Below, piece by piece: positions 52,275 to 61,664 of a stretch of DNA of 64,000 nt. The DNA is taken from contig NZ_QQWI01000009.1 in assembly GCF_004125825.1 (NCBI RefSeq), positions 1 to 64,000 on the forward strand, written 5' to 3'. A program made the translations under genes and the position numbers. The stretch comes from Fusibacter sp. A1. GTDB lineage: Bacteria > Bacillota > Clostridia > Peptostreptococcales > Acidaminobacteraceae. Within the stretch, counting starts at the first letter, position 1. Each line of letters starts with the position of its first letter. The notes under the pieces are model-generated. The model did no database searches, was not told where the DNA came from, and saw only the letters and a program-made list of their open reading frames with translations.

Positions 52275-55118
52275 TTATTGCTTATCCACTTTCGTAGGTG
52301 GCACCTTGAAGTAAGTGCCGTAGATGTCCTTGACGATAGGTGCGCCGTTTCCACCGCTTCCACCTTGGGGTATCAGCACCGCAATGGCTATTTCAGGGTT
52401 ATCATAGGGGGCAAACGATACAAACCAGGTGAAGTTGTCGTAATCCGACTTGTACTGATCGATCATTTCATCAGTAAGCCTGTCGCCCGCAAGTGATTTG
52501 AGCGCCGCTCTCATCGCATATCCCTTATTCAGATAGCTTGAATACGTCAGTCCCTTCAACTCGTTTTCGGCATCCATACGGATGTTCTCGTCTTCGGTTT
52601 CACTGATCACCTTATAAAGATACGCGATTTTGTCCGTTCTTTCCCTTAGTTCCCTTGCGGTCTCTAGTTCAAGGGTTTCCTCGTCGATCGATGGCGCCAG
52701 CTTGTTCAAATAGGTCAGAAGATATTTTTCTTCACTTTCTGGGGGCAATTTACCTTCTTTTTCCGCAGTACCCGTCTTAGCTCCTATCTTAAGGGGAAAA
52801 TCCTTAAAGATCGAATAGACAGATCCGCCAGGTTCTGCAACCTTTCTCATACCCTGTTTGAGATACTCGATGTTGCCCTTGGTATCAATCTCTTCAAAGG
52901 GTTCTCTTATCGCCGGCTCTCCATCGACAGTCTTGATCAAGGTCAGGTCATACAAATAACCGTCATTGGCGACCGCCGCGATATACCTGGCCATCTGGAC
53001 CGGTGTGTATTCGTGTCCACCCTGACCGATCGCCAAGTTGAAGGTGTCTCCTTCAAACCACTTCATCTGATTGAAATAACTATATTTTACGATGTCTGCA
53101 AGATTGGCAGCCGTATTGATATCTTTTATCCCCGCACTTGTCTGAAGATAACTGATCAGACCGTTTCTTGAGATTTCAGGGTTATCCTCACCAAGTGCGA
53201 TGATTCCGTCGATTACCGATTCCAACTTCACCTCGTCCGCAGTGATTTCTACAGGAAAATAATTCCCGCCGATGGCGTTGAGTTTATTTCTCAGCTCCCT
53301 AAGGAGACCTTTTTTCTTTTGTTCAGGATCCGGAACACCTTTGACCCTCTCTCCGATTTCAACCCCGGATTTTTCATCTAGGCCAAAATTCCTTGCCGCC
53401 TCAATTACCTTTTCGGCGTTCATTTCAAATGGAAGATCGACATCACGGGCATAATCATATCCGTTTGCGACATCAAAAAAGTAATAGTTGCATGAGACCT
53501 GGATCGCCGTCATAAGATCCACCAAACCATGTGTGCCACGGCTTTTGTTCCATAACCAGCACCCGAAAGTCCTGCCGTCCAGCGTTTCGATATAGCCTGC
53601 ATCCCGATACTTCTGATACGGATCAAGACCCGCTTCAAGTGCTGCAAATCCAGTTATCATCTTAAAGGTCGATCCGGGCTGCACAGCTGTAAGGGTGGCG
53701 ATATTATACATGGGTCTTGGCGCTAGCGGGTTACGCTTGTTCTCAGGTTGTAGACTTAGGAAATCCTCTTGTGTGATACCTGTAGAAAACAAATTGATGT
53801 CATAGTCGGGGTAGCTCACCATAGATAAAACCTCTCCCGTTCGTACATCCACGACTACCACAGCCCCTGTGTCCGCATGGTCGTAACCCGATGCGTACTT
53901 GTAATCGCCGTAATCCGACTCATATAAGCCACCAGTGCTGATTCCTTCAAGCGCCCGGATCAAATAGTCCCTCACCGCAGCCTGAAGCTCCATATCGATC
54001 GTCAACTGGATATCCTTGCCTGCGATCGGATCCGTATTTACAAATCGCTGGTCGATGCTGTCATCGTATTCTTTCACAAATCGACCGTATGCGTTGACTT
54101 CAATCCATTTTTCGCCGTTCAGTCCTCTTAACACATCCTCGTATCTGCCTTCAATACCTATTTTCCCTATCAAATCATCATTTTGATAGCCGGTATCCGA
54201 ATTATACTTCACACTTTCAGAACTCGATATCTTACCCATATACCCGAGTATATGGGACGCTAGATTCGACTGGGGATAGTATCTGACCGGTGAGATCTCA
54301 ATGCTGACATTCGGAAATCTCATACTTTGCTCCTGAATGAGTACCGCGGTCTCCTTGGAAACATTACTTGCGATCGTGATAGGTTCGTACTTGCGATACC
54401 CTTTTTCGCGTATCGCATGCCTCAAGATGATAATGTAAAAAGCTTCCTCGTCCGTAAAGGACTCATCGATACTATAATAATCCTTCAACGCCTTAAAGGC
54501 CTCATTCGCAGTCGCACTTTCCTCTATCTCGTAATACTCAAGAAAGGACGTCCTTGTGAAGTCGTAGGTAAATTCCATATCCCTCACTCGAATCGGCAAG
54601 TAGATACCCTTTAGGATCAAGGTGTTTTGCGCGCTGTAATTGTCCACATCCGCAGAAATCTGCTCACGGTCCTTATAGGCTTTAAATACCTCTTCGGCGC
54701 TCATCGTCAGATCAAACTCGTTTTCACTGAGCCACTGCTCCTTCTTCGCATCTGTCTCGTAGGTGAAGCCGAAATCGGACTGCACGATAGGAAGCCCTAT
54801 GTGTTCTTCTCCTTGGTTCCTAAGCAGTTTGAAAAGTTCAACGGTCATCTCCTGTTGATCTTGCGAGAACTTCTGGTCATACAGAAATTCAACGCTGTAG
54901 GCTGTTTTGTTACCTGCGATCAAGAGACCGTTCCTGTCAAAGATCTCACCACGCTTGGCCACTTGATTTACTTTTTTCAGCCTAGTGTCAAGCGCCTTAT
55001 TGGAAAGCTCCTCTCCTTGAATGATCGTAAGTTGAGCAAGTCTTATTCCAAGAATGACAAAGACCAGTGAAAACAGAATCCAAATCCACAGTTTTCTGTC
55101 TTGTAATTTTTCTATCAT
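52275..55118 (-). CDS. Penicillin-binding protein 2, class B transpeptidase
   Basis: 947 residues. N-terminal membrane helix (WIWILFSLVFVILGIRLAQL), PBP dimerisation domain (about 50-360), and transpeptidase domain with STFK (Ser483-Lys486), SCN (542-544) and KTGTAEKEG (781-783). Longer than typical PBP2 (about 600-700). The excess is spread over an N-terminal insertion (about 140-245), a part between SCN and KTG (about 595-690), and a helical insertion of about 110 residues behind KTG, before NFTWFVSFAPYDNPEIAIAVL. Peptidoglycan cross-linking during elongation, partner of RodA. Between mreD (11 bases) and minC. Confidence 0.92.
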   Translation of the reverse strand: MIEKLQDRKLWIWILFSLVFVILGIRLAQLTIIQGEELSNKALDTRLKKVNQVAKRGEIFDRNGLLIAGNKTAYSVEFLYDQKFSQDQQEMTVELFKLLRNQGEEHIGLPIVQSDFGFTYETDAKKEQWLSENEFDLTMSAEEVFKAYKDREQISADVDNYSAQNTLILKGIYLPIRVRDMEFTYDFTRTSFLEYYEIEESATANEAFKALKDYYSIDESFTDEEAFYIIILRHAIREKGYRKYEPITIASNVSKETAVLIQEQSMRFPNVSIEISPVRYYPQSNLASHILGYMGKISSSESVKYNSDTGYQNDDLIGKIGIEGRYEDVLRGLNGEKWIEVNAYGRFVKEYDDSIDQRFVNTDPIAGKDIQLTIDMELQAAVRDYLIRALEGISTGGLYESDYGDYKYASGYDHADTGAVVVVDVRTGEVLSMVSYPDYDINLFSTGITQEDFLSLQPENKRNPLAPRPMYNIATLTAVQPGSTFKMITGFAALEAGLDPYQKYRDAGYIETLDGRTFGCWLWNKSRGTHGLVDLMTAIQVSCNYYFFDVANGYDYARDVDLPFEMNAEKVIEAARNFGLDEKSGVEIGERVKGVPDPEQKKKGLLRELRNKLNAIGGNYFPVEITADEVKLESVIDGIIALGEDNPEISRNGLISYLQTSAGIKDINTAANLADIVKYSYFNQMKWFEGDTFNLAIGQGGHEYTPVQMARYIAAVANDGYLYDLTLIKTVDGEPAIREPFEEIDTKGNIEYLKQGMRKVAEPGGSVYSIFKDFPLKIGAKTGTAEKEGKLPPESEEKYLLTYLNKLAPSIDEETLELETARELRERTDKIAYLYKVISETEDENIRMDAENELKGLTYSSYLNKGYAMRAALKSLAGDRLTDEMIDQYKSDYDNFTWFVSFAPYDNPEIAIAVLIPQGGSGGNGAPIVKDIYGTYFKVPPTKVDKQ

Positions 55119-55129
55119 AACCGAACTCC

Positions 55130-55618
55130 TTAACGCATCCTATAACCCATCTGCCATTTGAATGACTGAGTATAGACGACGACGCCGATAGCAAGATTGT
55201 AAATCATCTCAGGAAGGGTGATGGTGAATACCCATTTGAGCAAGTTGATGTTCCCAGTGGCAAAATAATGGACCACTAGGAAGAACACATGATAAAACAC
55301 CGTCGTAGTCATAATGAGTACCACAGGTGTCACGTAATTGTCTTTAAAAATTTTCTCTTCCATTGAACTAATGATGATCGCGATCACTAAATAGATCGAC
55401 AAATGAACCGCCAACCCCTTTCCGATAAGGATATCGGAAAACAGACCTGCATAAATGGCCGTTCTGATTCCCACAAAACGGCCAAATAACACGATGGCTA
55501 TGATCAGCCAAATCAACATGAGGTTGGGTAGGACACCACCGATACGCAGCAGCTGCAGCACGGTCGTCTGCAAAACCACGATAGCTAAGGTGATAGCGAT
55601 CAAGTACCTGTCCTTCAT
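55130..55618 (-). CDS. mreD: Rod shape protein MreD
   Basis: 162 residues, five to six membrane helices (LIAITLAIVVLQTTVLQLL, LPNLMLIWLIIAIVLFGRFVG and others). Identified by weak family pattern (GIRTAIYAGLFSDILIGKGLAVHLS) and by its place between mreC and PBP2. Part of the elongasome. Confidence 0.9.
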   Translation of the reverse strand: MKDRYLIAITLAIVVLQTTVLQLLRIGGVLPNLMLIWLIIAIVLFGRFVGIRTAIYAGLFSDILIGKGLAVHLSIYLVIAIIISSMEEKIFKDNYVTPVVLIMTTTVFYHVFFLVVHYFATGNINLLKWVFTITLPEMIYNLAIGVVVYTQSFKWQMGYRMR

Positions 55619-55625
55619 AAATCAC

Positions 55626-56471
55626 CTACTCTGTAAATGTATGTGTTTCAGGGATGATAAATACCCTGTCAATATTCTTAAAGTCCACATTGGGCTTCAC
55701 TTTAATTTCCTTCAGAAGCGTATCCTTGTCTTCGACGACCTCGGATACGGTTCCGATGATGATTCCCTTAGGATAAATTCCTAAGCCGCTTGTGATGATC
55801 TGATCGCCAGGATAGATGACGCCCTTGGGGTCGAACAGATACCCTTCAAGCTCTTCCTCCGAGACACCCGAAACGATGCCGTCAAAGGATCTTTCATCAT
55901 CCACTATCTGAAAACTGACGGTTCCTTTGATGTCGGTTATCGTAAGAATCTTAGACCAATCCTTACCCACTTCAAAAACCTGACCTATAAGCCCGCTGCC
56001 GTTGAAGACCATTGCATTTTCAGTAACACCTTGCTCGAGTCCCGCGTTTACGATAAACATACCGTACCAGTTCCCTTGATCCCTTGCGATGACGTCGCTT
56101 GTGATAAAGTTGTTCAGATCGTTCCTGTAGGCGTAGTTAAGAGATTTTCTAAGCGTCTTTAGCTCATTGTATTCCTCTTGGAGCATCGTCTGGCTGATAA
56201 GGGCTTGCTGCGTTTTAATCAGCTCCTTTTTCAGAGCTTCGTTTTCATCGGCAAGCTTAAACACATTCCTGATGGGATATGTTTTTTCAGCGATATAATT
56301 GTTTGCGGACATCAGTCCATGCTGAAGTGGTCTGACGACGTTTCCAAGTGCGTTCTCTACAGCGCTGATCCGGTCTCTGCCGTTGACAGTGACCCCTATT
56401 GTTATCACGAGCAAGACTACCGTAATCAATATGATCCAATTTCTCAGTTGTGGATAATTATTCACGGCCAC
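55626..56471 (-). CDS. mreC: Rod shape protein MreC
   Basis: 281 residues. One membrane helix (NWIILITVVLLVITIGVTV), a coiled-coil region (about 70-105: ADENEALKKELIKTQQALISQTMLQEEYNELK) and the two-beta-barrel domain (VNAGLEQGVTENAMVFNGSGLIGQVFEVG, GDQIITSGLGIYPKGIIIGTV). It binds PBP2 outside the membrane. mreB upstream by 9 bases, mreD behind by 7 bases. Confidence 0.95.
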   Translation of the reverse strand: MAVNNYPQLRNWIILITVVLLVITIGVTVNGRDRISAVENALGNVVRPLQHGLMSANNYIAEKTYPIRNVFKLADENEALKKELIKTQQALISQTMLQEEYNELKTLRKSLNYAYRNDLNNFITSDVIARDQGNWYGMFIVNAGLEQGVTENAMVFNGSGLIGQVFEVGKDWSKILTITDIKGTVSFQIVDDERSFDGIVSGVSEEELEGYLFDPKGVIYPGDQIITSGLGIYPKGIIIGTVSEVVEDKDTLLKEIKVKPNVDFKNIDRVFIIPETHTFTE

Positions 56472-56480
56472 TACCCCTCA

Positions 56481-57515
56481 TTACAACACGCGTTTTGTTT
56501 TTAGGAACACACTCTTTAGAGTATCATAGTTTTCAAGCGCCTTACCGGTACCTTCCGCAACGCAATCGAGTGCGTTTTCTGCGATATGCACAGGCATCAT
56601 CGTCTCTTCTTGGATGAGTTTGTTCAACCCATGCAGGTAAGCCCCGCCGCCTGTGAGCATGATACCGCTCATCATGATATCCGCTGAAAGTTCAGGCGGT
56701 GTCTTTTCAAGAGTCGATTTGATACCCTCTAAAATCGCCGTAACAGGCTCTTTTAAGGCATGCATGATCTCATTCGACTTGATTGTCATCGTCTTAGGTA
56801 AACCGGTCACCAGATTTCGGCCGGTGATTTCCATCATTTCTTCCTTGCTCTTCGGATACGCGCTTCCAATTGTCATTTTAACAAGCTCAGCTGTTCGCTC
56901 ACCGATCATAAGGCTATACTCTTTTTTAATGTAACTGGCAATCGCTTCATCAAGCTCGTCTCCACCGATACGGATTGACTTGCTTGTTACGATTCCCCCA
57001 AGGGAGATGACAGCGATTTCAGTAGTACCGCCACCTATATCCACGACCATGCTGCCCGTCGCTTCAGATACAGGAAGACCTGCTCCGATTGCAGCAGCCA
57101 TAGGTTCCTCGATAAGAAACGCCTCTTTTGCTCCAGCTGCGATAACCGCTTCGATGACCGCGCGTTTTTCAACTTCAGTGACGCCGGAAGGAACTCCTAC
57201 AACCACTTTAGGTGCGAAAAACATAGATTTTTTCGGATACGCCCTGTGGATGAAGTACTTGAGCATCTTTTGCGTAACGTCAAAGTCGGCGATAACACCA
57301 TCTCTAAGGGGTCTGATCGCTACGATATTCCCCGGTGTTCTCCCGATCATTTTTTTTGCTTCTTCACCGACTGCCTTGATCTCTTTTGTATATTCATCAA
57401 TCGCAACTACAGAGGGTTCCCTAACTACGATCCCCTTGCCTTTTACGTTTACCAGCGTATTTGCTGTTCCTAAATCTATTCCCATATACCGTGTGAACAT
57501 GCTTCCCAATGCCAT
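56481..57515 (-). CDS. mreB: Rod shape-determining actin homologue MreB
   Basis: 344 residues. Actin-fold ATPase: [11 protein letters not shown] (phosphate 1), [19 protein letters not shown] (phosphate 2), [15 protein letters not shown] (adenosine). The start at 57515 ([16 protein letters not shown]) follows AAAGGAG; the longer frame to 57533 overlaps radC and this site. Guides wall synthesis along the cell cylinder. Confidence 0.97.
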   Translation of the reverse strand: MALGSMFTRYMGIDLGTANTLVNVKGKGIVVREPSVVAIDEYTKEIKAVGEEAKKMIGRTPGNIVAIRPLRDGVIADFDVTQKMLKYFIHRAYPKKSMFFAPKVVVGVPSGVTEVEKRAVIEAVIAAGAKEAFLIEEPMAAAIGAGLPVSEATGSMVVDIGGGTTEIAVISLGGIVTSKSIRIGGDELDEAIASYIKKEYSLMIGERTAELVKMTIGSAYPKSKEEMMEITGRNLVTGLPKTMTIKSNEIMHALKEPVTAILEGIKSTLEKTPPELSADIMMSGIMLTGGGAYLHGLNKLIQEETMMPVHIAENALDCVAEGTGKALENYDTLKSVFLKTKRVL

Positions 57516-57529
57516 CTGATGTTCTCCTT

Positions 57530-58210
57530 TCACATTCTGTCATTCGCCTTTAAGCTATAGTATTCATTGTTTCCCACAATGATGTGGTCTACAACTTTTA
57601 TGCCGACAATTTTCCCCGCTTCAACCATGCGCTCTGTTAGGAGCACATCTTCCCTACTCGGTTCTACATGACCGCTAGGATGATTATGTGCTAAAACCAC
57701 AGAAGCCGCAGATTTCTTGATCGCCCAGTTGAATACTTCTCTTGGGTGGACAAGGGTTTGATTGAGGGTACCTACAGAGACAACATGTCTCCCGATGATA
57801 TTGTTTTTTGTGTTAAGTCCAATCACCAAAAAATGTTCTCTGTCTTCAAATTTAAGTTCTTTGTGTACATAGTTGAACACATCTTCTGGTGATGTGAATT
57901 TTAAATCCGATTTAATCTTGGAGCAGTCATAGCGCCTTGCCAGTTCAAAACTGGCCATCAGCTGGCAAGCTTTGCTGTCTCCAATTCCACTGATTTTTTT
58001 CAACTCCGAACCATCAGCCATGGCTAAACCCTTGAGACCTCCAAGTGTCTTAAGCAGCTCTGAGGAAAGCGCCAGTGCGGACTTTTCCTTTGTGCCGGTC
58101 CTAAGGATGATCGCAAGTAGTTCTGAATTGGTAAGTGACTTGACTCCGTTATTCATAAGGCGTTCGCGCGGCTTATCTTCGCCGTGTAGGTCTTTTATAC
58201 GTTGGTGCAT
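57530..58210 (-). CDS. radC: RadC/YsxA family JAB1-MPN protein
   Basis: 226 residues. N-terminal helix-hairpin-helix ([25 protein letters not shown]) and C-terminal JAMM metal-binding domain ([22 protein letters not shown]). Despite the name a role in DNA repair is not established. Conserved place between maf and mreB. Confidence 0.93.
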   Translation of the reverse strand: MHQRIKDLHGEDKPRERLMNNGVKSLTNSELLAIILRTGTKEKSALALSSELLKTLGGLKGLAMADGSELKKISGIGDSKACQLMASFELARRYDCSKIKSDLKFTSPEDVFNYVHKELKFEDREHFLVIGLNTKNNIIGRHVVSVGTLNQTLVHPREVFNWAIKKSAASVVLAHNHPSGHVEPSREDVLLTERMVEAGKIVGIKVVDHIIVGNNEYYSLKANDRM

Positions 58211-58251
58211 GATTTGCTCCCTTCACAAATCGCCCACCTTCTTAACCGTCG

Positions 58252-58824
58252 CTACTTGAAATGTCTATTGAGCGTCTCGTATAACTTGTTTACAGGTAGT
58301 CCCATCACCGAATGGAAATCCCCTTCGATATGTTTTATGAACAATGCGCCCTTACCTTGAATTCCGTAAGCGCCCGCCTTATCCATCGGCTCTCCTGATT
58401 CAATGTAGCCATCGATCTCAGCATCGCTCAAAACTTTCATCCGCACAGTCGTTTCACTGTAATCCACGATTTTCCTGTTTGTTCCGGCCTGATACACACA
58501 AAATCCTGTGAGCACGCGATGAACGTTTCCACTTAAAAGCTTAAGCATGCGTCTTGCATCCTCTTTGTCTTTTGGTTTTCCCATATACTCGCCACAATAG
58601 ACGATCGTATCGGCACCAATCACAAGACTATCTTTTTCACAGGTTTCTTGCACGACTTTCGCTTTTTCAAATGCGAGGGCCATCACGGCAATGTGCGGTT
58701 CGTCTGTCGGAAGTATGATCTCCGGTGTTTCAGCGGATTTCACAATAAAGTCCGAAGCGATAAGCCCCAACAGCTCCTTACGTCTAGGTGACTTTGATGC
58801 CAAAACCAATCTCATAATCATCAC
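58252..58824 (-). CDS. maf: Maf nucleotide pyrophosphatase
   Basis: 190 residues. MRLVLASKSPRRKELLGLI and later VIGADTIVYCGEYMGKPKDKEDARRMLKLLSG and KAGAYGIQGKGALFIKHIEGDFHSVMGLPVNKLYETL are Maf signatures (house-cleaning dTTP/UTP or m7GTP pyrophosphatase). The extended start adds two codons; the start MRLVLASKSPRR (about 58815) is equally possible. Between DUF4321 and radC. Confidence 0.95.
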   Translation of the reverse strand: MMIMRLVLASKSPRRKELLGLIASDFIVKSAETPEIILPTDEPHIAVMALAFEKAKVVQETCEKDSLVIGADTIVYCGEYMGKPKDKEDARRMLKLLSGNVHRVLTGFCVYQAGTNRKIVDYSETTVRMKVLSDAEIDGYIESGEPMDKAGAYGIQGKGALFIKHIEGDFHSVMGLPVNKLYETLNRHFK

Positions 58825-58832
58825 TGCTTTCT

Positions 58833-59072
58833 TTAAAATTTTGAATAGATAAATAGTCCTATCAGTAATCCGATCACACCCGCTAGGTTGATCGTCATTC
58901 TAAAACCGAGTGTTAAGGTCATAATTGCCATATCAAGGGTGAACGGATCGACTCCTATCGATTTGCTATAGTTCAGAACAGGTACAAGACCCCCAAGAAG
59001 ATCCCCGATAATGCCCCCAATTACGAGGCCGACCAGCATAAAAACGAGTAAAACAATTGGATTCTTCTTCAA
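58833..59072 (-). CDS. DUF4321 small membrane protein
   Basis: 79 residues with two membrane helices (VLLVFMLVGLVIGGIIGDLLGGL and NLAGVIGLLIGLFIYSKF). DUF4321 is a small clostridial family beside maf, with no known function. Start is TTG at 59070-59072, preceded by GGAGG at 7 bases. It leads the maf-radC-mre-min transcript; a perfect TATAAT (minus strand, 59129-59134) lies about 60 bases upstream but no good -35 box. Confidence 0.8.
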   Translation of the reverse strand: MKKNPIVLLVFMLVGLVIGGIIGDLLGGLVPVLNYSKSIGVDPFTLDMAIMTLTLGFRMTINLAGVIGLLIGLFIYSKF

Positions 59073-59273
59073 AGCTCAACCTCCATACATCGTTACACAA
59101 TAGAAATACGCTATCCTAAAGATAACGTATTATACAGTCAAAATGCCCGAATTTTCGTCAAATATCTTACTAAAAAAGACTACCCCCAGTGTAGCACTTT
59201 AAGTGTCAATTTTCAAGTAAGTGAAGCCCTTGTAATTAAAGTTTAAGTACCAAGTCTGTTCCACAATAAAAAA

Positions 59274-59294
59274 ATGACCGCCTTTGGCGGTCAT
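59274..59294. repeat. Terminator hairpin, outer copy (with T tract on minus strand)
   Basis: ATGACCGCC-TTT-GGCGGTCAT. On the minus strand it is followed by TTTTTTTATT, so this copy is a working intrinsic terminator for rnfB transcripts, now separated from rnfB by the MITE. The second copy (59446-59466) has the loop AAA, i.e. the reverse complement. Confidence 0.8.
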
Positions 59295-59322
59295 GAGGTT
59301 GTTGACAAAGTCAACAAAATCG

Positions 59323-59445
59323 CAGACTGTTGACAAAGTTCAAGTTCAAGGAATGAGAAAAAGCAGCGGGCGCAGTGTATATAGACATACATAAGCGTGC
59401 TGCTTTTTTGAAATGACGCAGAAATTGGGCTTTGTCAACAGTCTG
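59323..59445. mobile_element. MITE, 123 bp, with ends like the IS1182-type element
   Basis: Ends are 16-bp perfect inverted repeats CAGACTGTTGACAAAG. They differ by one base from the left end of the insertion sequence at 35096 (CAGACTGTAGACAAAG). Inside is AAAAAGCAGC...GCTGCTTTTTT, a terminator-like hairpin; no coding capacity. On its left, between the outer hairpin and the MITE, 28 bases contain GTTGAC-AAA-GTCAAC (59301-59315), perhaps the remnant of another end. It should be mobilised in trans by the IS transposase (inference). Confidence 0.7.
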
Positions 59446-59466
59446 ATGACCGCCAAAGGCGGTCAT
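59446..59466. repeat. Terminator hairpin, rnfB-proximal copy
   Basis: ATGACCGCC-AAA-GGCGGTCAT, 11 bases behind the rnfB stop codon. It abuts the MITE end and has no T tract, so it is a hairpin without terminator function. Confidence 0.75.
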
Positions 59467-59477
59467 CATGATTAACA

Positions 59478-60461
59478 CTATTTCATTACGATCGCATCTT
59501 TAGGGCATTTTTCTTCACATACGCCACATCCGATACATTTTTCCTCATCTACATGATGAAGTGCTTTCAACTCTCCTGTAATCGCTTCTACAGGACATTT
59601 TTTTGCACAAATCGTACATCCGATACATTTATCTTCGATAATCACAGCTTTCTTCCTGTTGGATAAATCGCCTGTGATTGCCTTAGTAGGACATTTTTCA
59701 ACACAAACCATACAGCTTGTGCATTTGTCGTAATCGACGATCGCCACTTGATTTTCCACATGAATCGCATCGAACGGACAATTCTTTTCGCAGATTCCGC
59801 AAGCGATGCAAGCGACTGCGCATTCTTTTTTCACATGACCGCCGCGATCCTTGTTATTGCAGGCAACGACCACTTCCTGACCATACGGCGCATAGGCGAT
59901 CACGTCTTTTGGACAAGCCTCTATGCACAGTCCGCATGCGGTACACTTATCCGGATCCACCTCGGCAAGTCCTTGCTCGTTCATAACAATCGCGTCAAAA
60001 GGACAAGCTCGTTCGCAAGTTCCGTAGCCTAAACAGCCGAAGGCACACGACTTGTCACCGCCCGCAATCATATGCGCCGCGCGACAGTCGTTGATTCCCG
60101 AATAGTCGAACTTCATCGTCGCTTTCGATTTTCCACCTTTACATAAGACAAAAGCGACTTGTTTCGCCTCATCAGACGCTTCAATACCCATAATGGCAGC
60201 AAGTTTCGCAGTACAGTCCGATCCGCCAACAGGGCATCCGTTAATCGGTGCCTCACCAGCCACAACCGCATTCGCAAAGCTGTCACATCCAGGATAGCCG
60301 CAACCACCACAGTTGGCAGCTGGCAGGGCGTCCCTTATTGCAAGCGCTCTCGGATCGATCTCGACCGCGAACTTTTGAGAGGCATACGCAAGACCCGCAC
60401 CAAATACAAGACCCATTCCTCCAAGACTCAGTCCCGCATATAAAATGTTCTGAAAATCCAT
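59478..60461 (-). CDS. rnfB: Rnf complex subunit RnfB
   Basis: 327 residues. It takes electrons from reduced ferredoxin. N-terminal membrane helix, then the CGGCGYPGCDSFANAVVAGEAPINGCP cluster domain and six ferredoxin-like CxxCxxCxxxCP sets (CGYGTCERACP, CTACGLCIEACP, CIACGICEKNCP, CTSCMVCVEKCP, CIGCTICAKKCP, CIGCGVCEEKCP). This long C-terminal cluster array is typical of clostridial/acetogenic RnfB. Start at the second of two ATGs (60461), 5 bases behind GGAGG. Last gene of the Rnf operon. Confidence 0.96.
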   Translation of the reverse strand: MDFQNILYAGLSLGGMGLVFGAGLAYASQKFAVEIDPRALAIRDALPAANCGGCGYPGCDSFANAVVAGEAPINGCPVGGSDCTAKLAAIMGIEASDEAKQVAFVLCKGGKSKATMKFDYSGINDCRAAHMIAGGDKSCAFGCLGYGTCERACPFDAIVMNEQGLAEVDPDKCTACGLCIEACPKDVIAYAPYGQEVVVACNNKDRGGHVKKECAVACIACGICEKNCPFDAIHVENQVAIVDYDKCTSCMVCVEKCPTKAITGDLSNRKKAVIIEDKCIGCTICAKKCPVEAITGELKALHHVDEEKCIGCGVCEEKCPKDAIVMK

Positions 60462-60470
60462 CATAACCTC

Positions 60471-61052
60471 CTATACAAGACCAGCGAATCCGAAGAACGC
60501 CATCGACATTAAGCTAGCAGTAATGAGCGCGATCGGAAACCCTTTGAAAGGCGCAGGAATATTTGAAATCTCAAGTTTTTCCCTGATACCTGCAAAAAGA
60601 ATGATCGCAAGCGAGAAACCGACAGCCGCTCCAATGGAGTGTACTATTGTTTCAAGCAAGTTGTATTCAAATTGAATATTTAAAAGTGCCAGACCAAGTA
60701 CGGCACAGTTTGTTGTAATCAGCGGCAAGAACACGCCAAGTGACTGGTAAAGCGTTGGAGAAACCTTTTGCAAGAAGATCTCCACGAATTGTACAAGTGA
60801 GGCGATAACTAGAATAAAAGCGATCGTCTGCAAGTATTCAAGGTGTAAAGTCTCCAAAATAACCTTTTGAACAATCCATGTGATGATTCCGGCCATGGTC
60901 ATGACAAACGTAACCGCCATACCCATTCCAGCAGCTGTTTCAACTTGTTTTGAAACGCCTAAAAACGGACAAATACCTAAAAATCTGCTCAGTACGAAGT
61001 TGTTGACCAAAATCGCACCGACTAAGATTACAAATAAACCTCCAAAGTCCAT
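60471..61052 (-). CDS. rnfA: Rnf complex subunit RnfA
   Basis: 193 residues, six membrane helices: [29 protein letters not shown] with the conserved Cys, and [13 protein letters not shown] with the second conserved Cys (membrane [2Fe-2S] shared with RnfE). Homologous to RnfE with opposite topology. Start at 61052, 7 bases behind GGGAGG. Confidence 0.96.
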   Translation of the reverse strand: MDFGGLFVILVGAILVNNFVLSRFLGICPFLGVSKQVETAAGMGMAVTFVMTMAGIITWIVQKVILETLHLEYLQTIAFILVIASLVQFVEIFLQKVSPTLYQSLGVFLPLITTNCAVLGLALLNIQFEYNLLETIVHSIGAAVGFSLAIILFAGIREKLEISNIPAPFKGFPIALITASLMSMAFFGFAGLV

Positions 61053-61064
61053 GGTCATACCTCC

Positions 61065-61655
61065 CTAAGCTTTCTTTGTTTTAACGACATTGTAAACCGC
61101 AAGCAATAAGCCAAGTGTCAAAAACGCCCCTGGCGGTAAAATCATGATAAGAGCAGGTTTGAAACCTCCACCAAGCAGCGTAAGACCGAATATCGATCCG
61201 TTGCCGAAAAGTTCTCTTACAGCGCCCAGTATTACAAGTGAAAGCGTAAAACCGGCACCCATTCCGATTCCGTCAAGCGCTGAGTTGACCACGCTGTTTT
61301 TAAACGCGTAGGCCTCAGCACGTGCAAGGATCAGACAGTTTACGACGATCAGCGGTATGAATAGTCCAAGCGCGTCGTATAGCGGTGGTACATAGGCCTC
61401 CATCAACATGCCCACAATCGTTACAAACGTTGCGATTACAACGATAAAGATAGGAATCCTTATCTTTGATGGAATAAGTTTTCTTATTAATGCGATAACC
61501 ACGTTCGCAAGCACGAGTACCGCCATTGTGGCAAGCCCCATACCCAGTCCGTTTTCTGCTGATGTGGTCACCGCAAGTGTCGGACACATCCCAAGTAGTT
61601 GTACAAAGATGGGATTATCTTTCACTATACCATTCGTTAATGTTTTGATATTCAT
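61065..61655 (-). CDS. rnfE: Rnf complex subunit RnfE
   Basis: 196 residues, six membrane helices: NPIFVQLLGMCPTLAVTTSAENGLGMG and IVVNCLILARAEAYAFKN, with the conserved cysteines. Closing GGGFKPALIMILPPGAFLTLGLLLA. Part of the membrane core that couples electron flow to Na+ or H+ transport. Confidence 0.96.
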   Translation of the reverse strand: MNIKTLTNGIVKDNPIFVQLLGMCPTLAVTTSAENGLGMGLATMAVLVLANVVIALIRKLIPSKIRIPIFIVVIATFVTIVGMLMEAYVPPLYDALGLFIPLIVVNCLILARAEAYAFKNSVVNSALDGIGMGAGFTLSLVILGAVRELFGNGSIFGLTLLGGGFKPALIMILPPGAFLTLGLLLAVYNVVKTKKA

Positions 61656-61664
61656 GATATCCCC

